This document shows, one piece after another, positions 25,768 to 33,309 of a DNA stretch of 36,284 nt. Source of the stretch: Gemmatimonadales bacterium UBA7889 (lineage in GTDB: Bacteria > Gemmatimonadota > Gemmatimonadetes > Longimicrobiales > Gaopeijiaceae); contig DLRL01000099.1 in the NCBI GenBank assembly GCA_002501085.1, positions 33,662 to 69,945 on the forward strand, read 5' to 3'. Under the pieces are notes generated by a model, which searched no databases, was not told the DNA's origin, and saw only the letters and a program-made list of their open reading frames with translations. How positions within the stretch are numbered: position 1 is the stretch's first letter; each line of letters begins with the position of its first letter. Made by a program: the position numbers and the translations under genes.

Positions 25768-26942
25768 GCAAGGCGGGTGATAGGGCTACGGCGATTTTGG
25801 CTTACTTAGAAGATCAAGTAGATGCGATGATTGAGATGTTAATGGATCTCGCATCTCATGAATCACCTAGTGATGTGCCTGAGTCCCAGGTCGGAGTTCA
25901 AGGTCAATTGACTAAATTCCTTCAGGAAATGGACTTTAGAATCCGACACGTACCAGGCCGAAAAACTGGGGGGCACCTTTTCGCGGTTCCAATAAATCGA
26001 GACCGAGATATGCCCGTTCAATTACTCGTCGGTCATACGGACACCGTCTGGCCACTTGGGACTACAGATTCCATGCCAGTTGTGATAGAAAATGGAATCG
26101 TTCGCGGTCCAGGTACCTTCGATATGAAGGGCGGTATCGTGCAAGCGATTTTTGCTCTACGCGCCATCCGATCTCTGGGTTTTGAGTTTCCTGCTACCCC
26201 TATCTGGTTCATTAATTCCGATGAAGAAATCGGTAGCCCAGAGTCCCAGCGGTACGTACGAATGATCTCGCGAGCTGCTATCAGGGCTTTCATTCTTGAG
26301 CCCGGTTTAGGCACGGAAGGAAAACTTAAGACAGCTCGAAAAGGTGTTGGCCGTTTCCGCATACTTATCCATGGTGAGGCCGCACACTCTGGGTTAGATC
26401 CTACGAGTGGAGCCTCTGCCATACAGGAACTGGCCAATGTAGTGCATCAACTGCACGGCCTGACTGATCTTGAGAGAGGTATTACGGTGAACGTTGGTGT
26501 TGTCCAAGGTGGTACACGTGTCAACGTCAAGGCAGCGGAGGCGGAGGCGGATGTGGATGTTCGAGTTGCGTCCATGGATGACGGAGAAGCAGTCACACGA
26601 GCAATTCGAGGCTTGACCGCCAGAACGCCAGGTACATCACTCGAGATTTTGGGAGGTATCCAGGCTCCCCCGCTAGAGCGGACCCCCCGGAATCGCAGGC
26701 TCTGGGAAGCTGCTCGGGCTGCAGGACATCGACTTGGAATCGAACTAGAAGAGGGCACTTCCGGAGGTGCATCTGACGGAAATACTACGAGCCAATACGC
26801 GGCAACCCTTGATGGCCTTGGTTCGCTTGGTGATGGTGCCCATGCCCTCCACGAGCATGTTGTTGCCAAGGCACTACCAAGCCGCGCGGCTCTATTAGCT
26901 GAATTGCTGCTTAGTCCTGTCTCCTCAGGTGATGAATGGTAG
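25764..26942 (+). CDS. M20-family metallohydrolase, candidate N-succinyl-L-amino acid desuccinylase
   Basis: Dinuclear zinc amidohydrolase of family M20 (ArgE/DapE/CPG2). The ligands are His91 and Asp93 (GHTDTVWP), Asp120 (GTFDMKGG), the base Glu154 and ligand Glu155 (SDEEIG), Glu179 (LEPG) and His360 (GDGAH). The dimerisation domain lies about 195-305. Cytoplasmic, 392 aa. GTG 25764 overlaps glcF by 4 nt, and the stop is overlapped by the GNAT gene. By itself it could be a carboxypeptidase or any N-acyl-amino acid deacylase. Next to a GNAT and an NSAR it fits the desuccinylase of the D-to-L amino acid conversion pathway, which is an inference from context. Confidence 0.9.
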   Translation: MSKAGDRATAILAYLEDQVDAMIEMLMDLASHESPSDVPESQVGVQGQLTKFLQEMDFRIRHVPGRKTGGHLFAVPINRDRDMPVQLLVGHTDTVWPLGTTDSMPVVIENGIVRGPGTFDMKGGIVQAIFALRAIRSLGFEFPATPIWFINSDEEIGSPESQRYVRMISRAAIRAFILEPGLGTEGKLKTARKGVGRFRILIHGEAAHSGLDPTSGASAIQELANVVHQLHGLTDLERGITVNVGVVQGGTRVNVKAAEAEADVDVRVASMDDGEAVTRAIRGLTARTPGTSLEILGGIQAPPLERTPRNRRLWEAARAAGHRLGIELEEGTSGGASDGNTTSQYAATLDGLGSLGDGAHALHEHVVAKALPSRAALLAELLLSPVSSGDEW

Positions 26943-27778
26943 CGGGCCAAGAAGCTGGCTCACACGTAATTCGCCCATTTGAGACGATGCAGGAATTTCA
27001 CAGCTGTGTTGAGCTTCAAGAACAGACGTGGGGGCTCGGTTTTTCCGAGCGAGTTCCGACCGCGATTCTGAAGGTTTCTCAGATTTTGGGTGGCGTGGCA
27101 GCTGGGGCATATAGTGAAGATGGAGATCTGGAAGGTTTCGTATTTGGTATGACCGGGATCAGGGATGGGCAACTTGTGCATTGGTCAGATATGCTCGCAG
27201 TTATTGAGCATGCGCGAGATGCCGGTTTGGGTACACAACTTAAGGCTTACCAGCGAGAGCAGGTGCTAGCGCGGGGTGTCGAGAAGATGCTCTGGACATT
27301 CGACCCCCTGCAGTCACGTAATGCCTATCTCAACTTTGCCAAATTAGGCATTGTGGTCCAGGAATACGTGGAAAACATGTATGGGGAAACGGACTCCCCA
27401 CTTCATCGGGGGGTAGGAACTGACCGGTTTGTAGCTTTGTGGGAGCTAACCTCGCTGCGTGCCTCACGTCGGCTGGTGGGCAGTAACCCTCCAGCCCAGC
27501 CATCGGAACATGCTGCACAAGTCCTATCAGAGGCAGGGCGTTACTCTTTGCCAGAGCCAGGAATACCAGACCTGCAAAGTGAAGAAAAGGAAGTTCTGGT
27601 CGCAATTCCATCAGATATCGTGCAGGTGATGAATCTAGATATCGGGCTTGCAGGCCGCTGGCGCGAAGCTACACGAGAGACTTTGGTTCACTATATGAGT
27701 AAGGGGTATGAGGTGCACGAGATCTTCTGGGGAGAGCGGACTTCAGACTATCTGTTAGTGCAGCCCGGGATGCCATGA
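26936..27778 (+). CDS. GNAT-family acyltransferase, candidate D-amino acid N-succinyltransferase
   Basis: GNAT-superfamily protein of the COG3375 kind (280 aa). The acyl-CoA region is recognisable around HWSDMLAVIEHARDAGLGTQLKAYQRE (in two parts, about 82-108), followed by WTFDPLQSRNAYLNFAKLG (about 120-138), which is characteristic of this group. The C-terminal half lacks known motifs. ATG 26936 overlaps the M20 stop by 7 nt. In Geobacillus, a GNAT next to NSAR and an M20 enzyme succinylates D-amino acids from succinyl-CoA. I infer the same role here. GNAT proteins of this group also occur with unrelated partners, so the acyl donor and acceptor are not proven. Confidence 0.82.
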   Translation: MVAGQEAGSHVIRPFETMQEFHSCVELQEQTWGLGFSERVPTAILKVSQILGGVAAGAYSEDGDLEGFVFGMTGIRDGQLVHWSDMLAVIEHARDAGLGTQLKAYQREQVLARGVEKMLWTFDPLQSRNAYLNFAKLGIVVQEYVENMYGETDSPLHRGVGTDRFVALWELTSLRASRRLVGSNPPAQPSEHAAQVLSEAGRYSLPEPGIPDLQSEEKEVLVAIPSDIVQVMNLDIGLAGRWREATRETLVHYMSKGYEVHEIFWGERTSDYLLVQPGMP

Positions 27779-27873
27779 CCTGATACCAAGTCGCGGACTA
27801 GGTCGGGTGAGCGACCACTATTCTAAGCCGTTTCACTTCTCAATAGAGCAGAAACCAACTGGCCGGAGATCGG
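27779..27873 (+). other. Gap between GNAT and NSAR genes
   Basis: 95 nt. GGTCG (27801-27805) and CGACC (27812-27816) could form a 5-bp hairpin with a 6-nt loop, and no T-run follows. GGAG at 27865-27868 is the ribosome site of the next gene. Co-transcription is possible but not certain. Confidence 0.3.
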
Positions 27874-28977
27874 ATGAAGATCGAGCGAGCAGTTCTGCGG
27901 GAGATCCCGCTTCGCCTCAAGGAATTCTTTGAGATTAGTAGTGGGGGTCAACAGGACCGACGTATCCTCCTGCTAACCCTTTTTGCAGAAGGACTCGAGG
28001 GTTGGAGTGAGTGTGTCGCATCAGAGGAACCATCTTATGCGTATGAGACCACTGAAACTGCCTGGCATGTTCTCACCGATTATATCCTCCCCCAGATGAT
28101 TGGGCGTGAAGCTAATGCGCCTGAGAAACTTTTAGACCCGGTCAGCTGGGTTAGGGGTCACCCAATGGCAAAGGCTGCTGTTGAGATGGCAGGCTGGGAC
28201 TTAGCGGCACGAGCGGAAGGGATTTCGCTTTCGAAGAAGCTTAGGGGTGAGCGAGAGTACGTACCGGTTGGTGTTAGCGTGGGACTCAAGCCGACAGACG
28301 CTGAACTCCACGACCAGGTCCAGGGCTATATCGAAGAAGGCTACGCTCGGGTGAAAATTAAGATCAAACCAGGTCGAGACATTGAAATGCTCGCAGGTTT
28401 GCGAGAACGCTTTCCAGACACTGCATTCATGGCCGATGCTAATTCAGCATATTCATTGTCTGATATCGACCGATTGAAAGAGTTCGATGCCTTGGGCCTG
28501 ACGATGATTGAGCAGCCACTGTCGTATAGTGATTTTCTCGATCACGCTCATCTTCAGGAACAAATTGAGACGCCAGTTTGTCTGGATGAGTCGATCAAAT
28601 CTGTGGGTGATCTAGCGCTCGCTCTACATCTCGGAAGCTGCAAGGTTGTTAACATCAAGCCAGGTCGGGTGGGGGGCTTCGCTGTAAGCCGTAGGATTCA
28701 CGATACCATGCGTTCAGCGAGCTTGCCGGTCTGGTGTGGTGGGATGCTGGAGTCGGGAGTGGGGCGCGCTCACAATGTGGCCCTGGCATCCTTACCTGGC
28801 TTCACGCTTCCAGGGGATATTTCAGCAAGTCGTCGCTATTGGGACCGTGATATTGTATCGCCTGAGTTTGAAGTAGAAGATGGAGCAATGAAGGTTCCGA
28901 GTGGCCTTGGGATCGGGGTCGACCTAGATCTAGGTCGCATTCAGAGTCTAACGGTTCGTGAGGTGTCCTTCAGTTAA
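27874..28977 (+). CDS. N-succinylamino acid racemase / o-succinylbenzoate synthase (enolase superfamily)
   Basis: Muconate-lactonising subgroup of the enolase superfamily, NSAR/OSBS type. Catalytic lysines are Lys163 (within KIKIKPG) and Lys262 (VNIKPGRVGG). Metal ligands are Asp188 (MADANSAY), Glu213 (MIEQPL) and Asp238 (CLDES). WCGGMLESGVGRAHN (about 287-301) is diagnostic for NSAR/OSBS. Length is 367 aa. Enzymes of this group make o-succinylbenzoate for menaquinone (MenC), racemise N-succinylamino acids, or do both. No other men gene is present, while an M20 hydrolase and a GNAT lie directly upstream, so racemisation in a D-to-L amino acid route is favoured. ATG 27874 has GGAG 5 nt upstream. 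The stop shares TTAA with the convergent gene. Confidence 0.92.
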   Translation: MKIERAVLREIPLRLKEFFEISSGGQQDRRILLLTLFAEGLEGWSECVASEEPSYAYETTETAWHVLTDYILPQMIGREANAPEKLLDPVSWVRGHPMAKAAVEMAGWDLAARAEGISLSKKLRGEREYVPVGVSVGLKPTDAELHDQVQGYIEEGYARVKIKIKPGRDIEMLAGLRERFPDTAFMADANSAYSLSDIDRLKEFDALGLTMIEQPLSYSDFLDHAHLQEQIETPVCLDESIKSVGDLALALHLGSCKVVNIKPGRVGGFAVSRRIHDTMRSASLPVWCGGMLESGVGRAHNVALASLPGFTLPGDISASRRYWDRDIVSPEFEVEDGAMKVPSGLGIGVDLDLGRIQSLTVREVSFS

Positions 28978-29591
28978 CTCGATTCTTCACTTGGCTTATC
29001 GTCGAGAAGCTTCTGTGAGGGGGGCGCTAGATACTCTCCTGGTCGCAAGTCGACGGTTACCTGGACCTGTATGTGGCCCATGTCTGCTCGGTCTCGGATT
29101 GCATCTCTAACCCGTGGCTCGAGCTTTTGGTACGCGGCAAGGACACCGCCGCGGAGCTCTTTGCGAAGAACCCTTAGGGCGTTCACGTCAGCACGACTGG
29201 TCTTGGTTTCTTTTTTCGCATCCGCGACTTCGTACGGGCGAATTTCAAACGGGGAAACACCAACATCATCGAATCGCTCATGATCCAAGTATTGGACTGA
29301 AATACTCACGTCCCCACGTGCATGGTGGTGATGGATATCGCCGACTGCTTGGAATCGAGCAGCCAGTCTGCCCATTTCTGAGCGCTGTGCAGCTTTGGTG
29401 TATGCTTTCTCCAGAACTGCGAAGATCCGCTTAAGACGTTCGGATGTCGTGGCATCTACGTCAGGCATCTCAGTCTCTAAGTCTCGGCCTAGTGCCTGTC
29501 GGTCAACCTGAAAGCGTGCACTTTCCGCATCGCGATTTCTGGCTCGATCGATATTATCGAGAATCCGGTCTGGATTGGTCCGGTAGCTCAT
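28974..29591 (-). CDS. Conserved-looking hypothetical protein, 205 aa
   Basis: I do not recognise this protein. It is hydrophilic, with no signal peptide or membrane segment. The N-terminal half is strongly charged and helical (Arg/Asp/Glu/Ala-rich, about 10-80). The middle has HHHHARGDVSISVQYL (about 88-103) leading into alternating strand-like sequence, then a long helix (about 130-165) and a last strand IQVQVTVDLRPGEYLAPP. The codon pattern and a single long frame support it as real. ATG 29591 has no clear ribosome site. It is convergent with the NSAR gene, both stops lying in the same TTAA at 28974-28977, and divergent from the Yip1-like gene across 117 nt. Confidence 0.7.
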   Translation of the reverse strand: MSYRTNPDRILDNIDRARNRDAESARFQVDRQALGRDLETEMPDVDATTSERLKRIFAVLEKAYTKAAQRSEMGRLAARFQAVGDIHHHHARGDVSISVQYLDHERFDDVGVSPFEIRPYEVADAKKETKTSRADVNALRVLRKELRGGVLAAYQKLEPRVRDAIRDRADMGHIQVQVTVDLRPGEYLAPPSQKLLDDKPSEESS

Positions 29592-29708
29592 ACGATTGTT
29601 TGGGGAAGCACTGTAATTAAGGGTCAGTTATGACATGTAAACATAGGGAAACTAGAGCCTAAGAGGATACAGGGTCGTCATCGAACAGCCAAGGACAGGA
29701 GACTATAT

Positions 29709-30428
29709 ATGGACCAGACCGGACAAGAATCTAACGGTAAAGAGCGGGCAGATTCGATTGATCTGGTCACGATACCCGGAATTCACAGGCGTTTCTTAGA
29801 CACATTCTTCAGTCCCGCAAAGATGAATGCATATCTGGTTGCTAAGCCCAGGTGGGTTATGGCTTTGGTGCTTAGCGCAGCGCTCATGAGTCTGCAGGTA
29901 GCTCTTATCCCATCAGAGGTTTGGGAAGGCCTCATGAGAGAGCAGGTGTTGGCCGGAGGTGGCACACCATTTCCGATGCCGGATCGGGTCACGGGTTGGA
30001 TGAGTATTCTAACAGTAGTAGGGGCGGCACTGAGTACATCGATAGCGATACCGATTGGAGCGGGAGTCCTCACGGGCATCTTCGCTTTCGTTCTTGGAGA
30101 CACGGGGGGTTACCGACAATACCTTGCGGTTACTGCTCACTCGTTTTTCATTCCGGCCCTTGTGGGGCTCTTTATCATACCTCTCAAGATCGCGACTCAA
30201 GACCCTCAGTTAACGCTTAATCTTGGAAGTTTCTTTTTCTTTCTTCCCTCTGGGTACTGGCTTAGTGTTCTTACAGCTATGGACCTGACTCAGATATGGT
30301 CGTCACTAGTTATTGCCCAAGGAGCCCACTGTATCGACAGGAGAAGGAGTTTCACGAGTGCCGCTGTAATCCTTTTGAGCCTGATGTTAGCTATGGCGCT
30401 TATAATTGGGCGCTTGATGCCAAGCTAA
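29709..30428 (+). CDS. Yip1-like polytopic membrane protein
   Basis: Integral membrane protein of 239 aa with about five hydrophobic segments: about 45-65, 95-130 (probably two), 140-165, 170-205 and 215-236. The opening FFSPAKMNAYLVAKPRW and the GGYRQYLAVTAHSFFIPALVG stretch are like bacterial Yip1-domain proteins, whose function is generally unknown. AGGAG at 29696-29700 sets ATG 29709. Only 10 nt separate it from the TRAP permease, so they are probably co-transcribed, and the protein might assist that transporter. Confidence 0.75.
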   Translation: MDQTGQESNGKERADSIDLVTIPGIHRRFLDTFFSPAKMNAYLVAKPRWVMALVLSAALMSLQVALIPSEVWEGLMREQVLAGGGTPFPMPDRVTGWMSILTVVGAALSTSIAIPIGAGVLTGIFAFVLGDTGGYRQYLAVTAHSFFIPALVGLFIIPLKIATQDPQLTLNLGSFFFFLPSGYWLSVLTAMDLTQIWSSLVIAQGAHCIDRRRSFTSAAVILLSLMLAMALIIGRLMPS

Positions 30429-30438
30429 GTACTGACGC

Positions 30439-32298
30439 ATGAATACTCCTCGCCCGAAAGTGATCGGATGGGTAATCGTTGGTACATCGCTGACAGCAGC
30501 TGTATTCCACTTGTATGCTGCGGGCGTATCACCATTTACAGCACTTGTCCAGCGACCGGTCCATCTCGCATTGATGGCAACTCTAGGTTTCTTGGGCGTG
30601 GGTGTGCAGTTTCACCAGCGCTCAAGAAAAGAAGGGGAGCTTGATCAAGAATCCGGGCCACCTCGCATCGGCCCGCTCAATTGGGTGCTTGCTGGCCTAT
30701 CGGTACTGGCATGTCTCTATCTTGCCTCTGAGAACCAGGAACTTGTAAGTCGTTCTGGTAATCCCACGGCCCTGGACTTGGTCGCTGGCGGCATGATGGT
30801 GGTCTTAGTACTAGAACTTGCTCGTCGAGCAACGGGGTGGGGTCTGGTTACTGTATGCATCATGGCGCTGGTCTATGCAGTCAGTGGCCCATACCTCCCT
30901 GGCTTTCTTGCTCATCGCGGGTACGGAGTCACTCGGATTGTGGAGCAGCTCTTTCTCTCAACCGAGGGAATATGGGGTGTGCCTCTCGGTGTCTCTGCGG
31001 ATTTCGTCTATCTCTTTGTTCTTTTTGGTGTCGTCCTGGATACCGCAGGTGGGGGCGCCCTACTTATTGCGTTAGCAAATAAGGTGGCGGGGAGGACTCG
31101 AGGTGGCCCCGCTAAGACGGCGGCAGTAGCGAGTGCGTTTATGGGCTCACTGTCGGGTAGCGCAGTCGCAAATGTCGTAACGACAGGCACATTCACTATT
31201 CCCCTGATGAAGCGTGCAGGCTTCCGACCGTTTTTTGCTGGGGCGATTGAAGCAGCCGCAAGCACGGGTGGCCAATTAATGCCACCTGTGATGGGAGCCG
31301 GAGCCTTCATTCTCGCTACCTGGACGAATATCCCGTACTTGGAGGTTGCTGCTGCAGCTGTCATTCCGGCAATCCTATACTACGCAGCCCTTTTGGCCGC
31401 CATCCACTTCCGAGCTTCTGCAATGGGTATCGAGCCGGTCAGGGAAGTAGCCCCAGAGAAGATAAGAGATAAACTGCATTTATTATTACCCCTGGGGGCC
31501 ATAGTGCTGCTGCTGGCCATGGGGCGCTCACCGATGAGGGCAGCTTTTTGGGGAGTGACATCCGCTTTAGTCATGGCATGTCTTCGACCCACCACACGGC
31601 CCTCATTGCCTGAATTGGGCGAGGTGATGGAACGTGGGGGTCGTGGTGCTGTTCAGGTCGCTGCGGCATGTGCTGCAGCCGGGATTGTGGTAGGCGTGGC
31701 GTCACTGACGGGTATTGGCCTCCGGATGTCGGAACTAATAGTGACGATTTCGGGCGGTAATCTTTTAGCAGCTCTCATGCTCACAGCGATAGGCTCAATT
31801 ATTCTTGGTATGGGGCTCCCGACAACTGCCGCATACGTTGTCCTTGCAGCTTTGGGTGCTCCTGCGCTGGTGCAACTCGGCGTTCCGCTGCTTGCAGCTC
31901 ATCTATTTATTTTCTACTTCGGCTGTATTTCCAATGTGACACCTCCGGTTTCTTTGGCGGCGTTTGCAGCCGCAGGTATTTCCGGGTCGCCGGCGCTCAA
32001 GACGGCTGTATCTGCCGCGCTCCTTGCAGGGGCGGGATTCCTGGTGCCGTTTATGTTTGTATACGGGCCGGAACTACTTCTAATAGGCAGCCCTGTCGAA
32101 ATTATGCTGGCTTTTGTGACGGCGCTATTAGGCGTCATTGCACTCGCATCTGCAGGTATGGGATATGCCCGCCGCGCGCTCAGGGTTTGGGAACGAGCGA
32201 TCGCTATATGCGCTGCCCTATTCTTAGTTTATCCCGGACTCCCAACAGATGCCGTCGGCTTGCTTCTATTAGCGTTCATCTTTACTTCCCGTCGTTGA
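30439..32298 (+). CDS. TRAP transporter permease, fused 4TM/12TM type
   Basis: Fused small and large membrane subunits of a TAXI-type tripartite ATP-independent periplasmic transporter, which imports organic acids or amino acids using a sodium gradient. At 619 aa it has some sixteen or more hydrophobic segments. ATAGSLSG-like AFMGSLSGSAVANVVTTG, ASTGGQLMPPVMG and GLPTTAAYVVLAALGAP, followed by YFGCISNVTPPVSLAAFAAAG, are typical of the DctM-like half of fused permeases. ATG 30439 lies 10 nt after the Yip1-like gene. The matching receptor is the next gene. The substrate cannot be told from sequence. Confidence 0.93.
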   Translation: MNTPRPKVIGWVIVGTSLTAAVFHLYAAGVSPFTALVQRPVHLALMATLGFLGVGVQFHQRSRKEGELDQESGPPRIGPLNWVLAGLSVLACLYLASENQELVSRSGNPTALDLVAGGMMVVLVLELARRATGWGLVTVCIMALVYAVSGPYLPGFLAHRGYGVTRIVEQLFLSTEGIWGVPLGVSADFVYLFVLFGVVLDTAGGGALLIALANKVAGRTRGGPAKTAAVASAFMGSLSGSAVANVVTTGTFTIPLMKRAGFRPFFAGAIEAAASTGGQLMPPVMGAGAFILATWTNIPYLEVAAAAVIPAILYYAALLAAIHFRASAMGIEPVREVAPEKIRDKLHLLLPLGAIVLLLAMGRSPMRAAFWGVTSALVMACLRPTTRPSLPELGEVMERGGRGAVQVAAACAAAGIVVGVASLTGIGLRMSELIVTISGGNLLAALMLTAIGSIILGMGLPTTAAYVVLAALGAPALVQLGVPLLAAHLFIFYFGCISNVTPPVSLAAFAAAGISGSPALKTAVSAALLAGAGFLVPFMFVYGPELLLIGSPVEIMLAFVTALLGVIALASAGMGYARRALRVWERAIAICAALFLVYPGLPTDAVGLLLLAFIFTSRR

Positions 32299-32358
32299 CC
32301 TACAGTCAAACCATTGTTTGTTAATTAGAATGGACGTCACTTCCATAGCTTGATTCAA

Positions 32359-33309
32359 ATGCGAGTTGGTCGAGTGAAAATACTGTGTAATAAACCCATC
32401 ACTTCTCTGTTGGCATGCCTCTTCTTATTGGCTGGCTGTGGAGATGGGCAGCAATTCTTGTCATTGGGGACTGCTGGGACCGGTGGGATCTATTATCCCC
32501 TTGGTGGTGCGTTGGCGAATCGTATGTCGCTGGCTGATCCTATAAGGCAGTACACTGCAGAGGTTAGCGGTGGTTCAGTAGAGAACATCAATCGACTTGC
32601 TGATGGCCAGATGGACCTTGGGATGGTTCTGGCAGTTACTGCGTACCAAGCGCAATTCGGTTCCGGAGACATGGAACCCGTACCCGGACTCAGGATTGTT
32701 GCTCCACTGTATCCGAACCTCACCCACGTTATGGTTCCGCGAAATTCCACAGATGTGGGGATTGGTGATCTCGGAGGCAAGAGAGTTTCTGTGGGTCCTC
32801 CAGGAAGTGGCACAGAACAGATGGCTCGCCACCTGTTGGCAGCACACGGTTTAACTTACGAGGACCTGGAACCCCGCTACCTATCTTTCAGCGAATCTTC
32901 GTCAGCACTCCGGGATGGAGCTATTGATGCAGCGGTGATTTCTGTGGGTTACCCCGCTGCTGCCGTGCTTGAAGCGACAACCATCGCAGGTGTCCGACTG
33001 CTACCGGTCGATCCTGAAATTGTGACGTCGATGAGAGAAGAGCATCCTTACTATTCGGTTGCTGAGATTCCAGCCGGAGCCTATCCGGGAGTGGACGAAA
33101 CCCTCACAACAGCAGCAGTACATAATTGGATTGTTGCTATGGATACATTGGATGATGAGGTGGTTGACATCCTGCTGAACATTCTCGCGAATGACAGGGC
33201 ATCACTGGAACAAGTACACGACATGGCTGCTCAGATTGACCTTGCTCGACTTTCAAGTGCACCGATCACGCTCCATGCTGCCACCGAGCGCTGGGTAATA
33301 GCGAGATAA
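32359..33309 (+). CDS. TAXI-family TRAP substrate-binding lipoprotein
   Basis: Periplasmic solute receptor of the TAXI family. The lipobox LLAGC (Cys27) predicts a lipid anchor instead of the free periplasmic form common in this family. LSLGTAGTGGIYYPLGGALA just after the anchor is the family signature, followed by VSGGSVENINRLADGQMDLG and KRVSVGPPGSGTE. Start choices are TTG 32350, ATG 32359 and GTG 32374; none has a strong ribosome site, and I use the ATG (316 aa). It is preceded by the permease (60-nt gap) and followed with no gap at all by the DUF5916 gene (TAA directly joined to ATG). Confidence 0.92.
   Translation: MRVGRVKILCNKPITSLLACLFLLAGCGDGQQFLSLGTAGTGGIYYPLGGALANRMSLADPIRQYTAEVSGGSVENINRLADGQMDLGMVLAVTAYQAQFGSGDMEPVPGLRIVAPLYPNLTHVMVPRNSTDVGIGDLGGKRVSVGPPGSGTEQMARHLLAAHGLTYEDLEPRYLSFSESSSALRDGAIDAAVISVGYPAAAVLEATTIAGVRLLPVDPEIVTSMREEHPYYSVAEIPAGAYPGVDETLTTAAVHNWIVAMDTLDDEVVDILLNILANDRASLEQVHDMAAQIDLARLSSAPITLHAATERWVIAR

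Noticed and set aside
26447..26950. 167-codon open frame on the - strand inside the M20 gene
   Set aside because: Antisense shadow with Ser/Pro/Arg bias and no ribosome site. The + strand M20 motifs explain the sequence.
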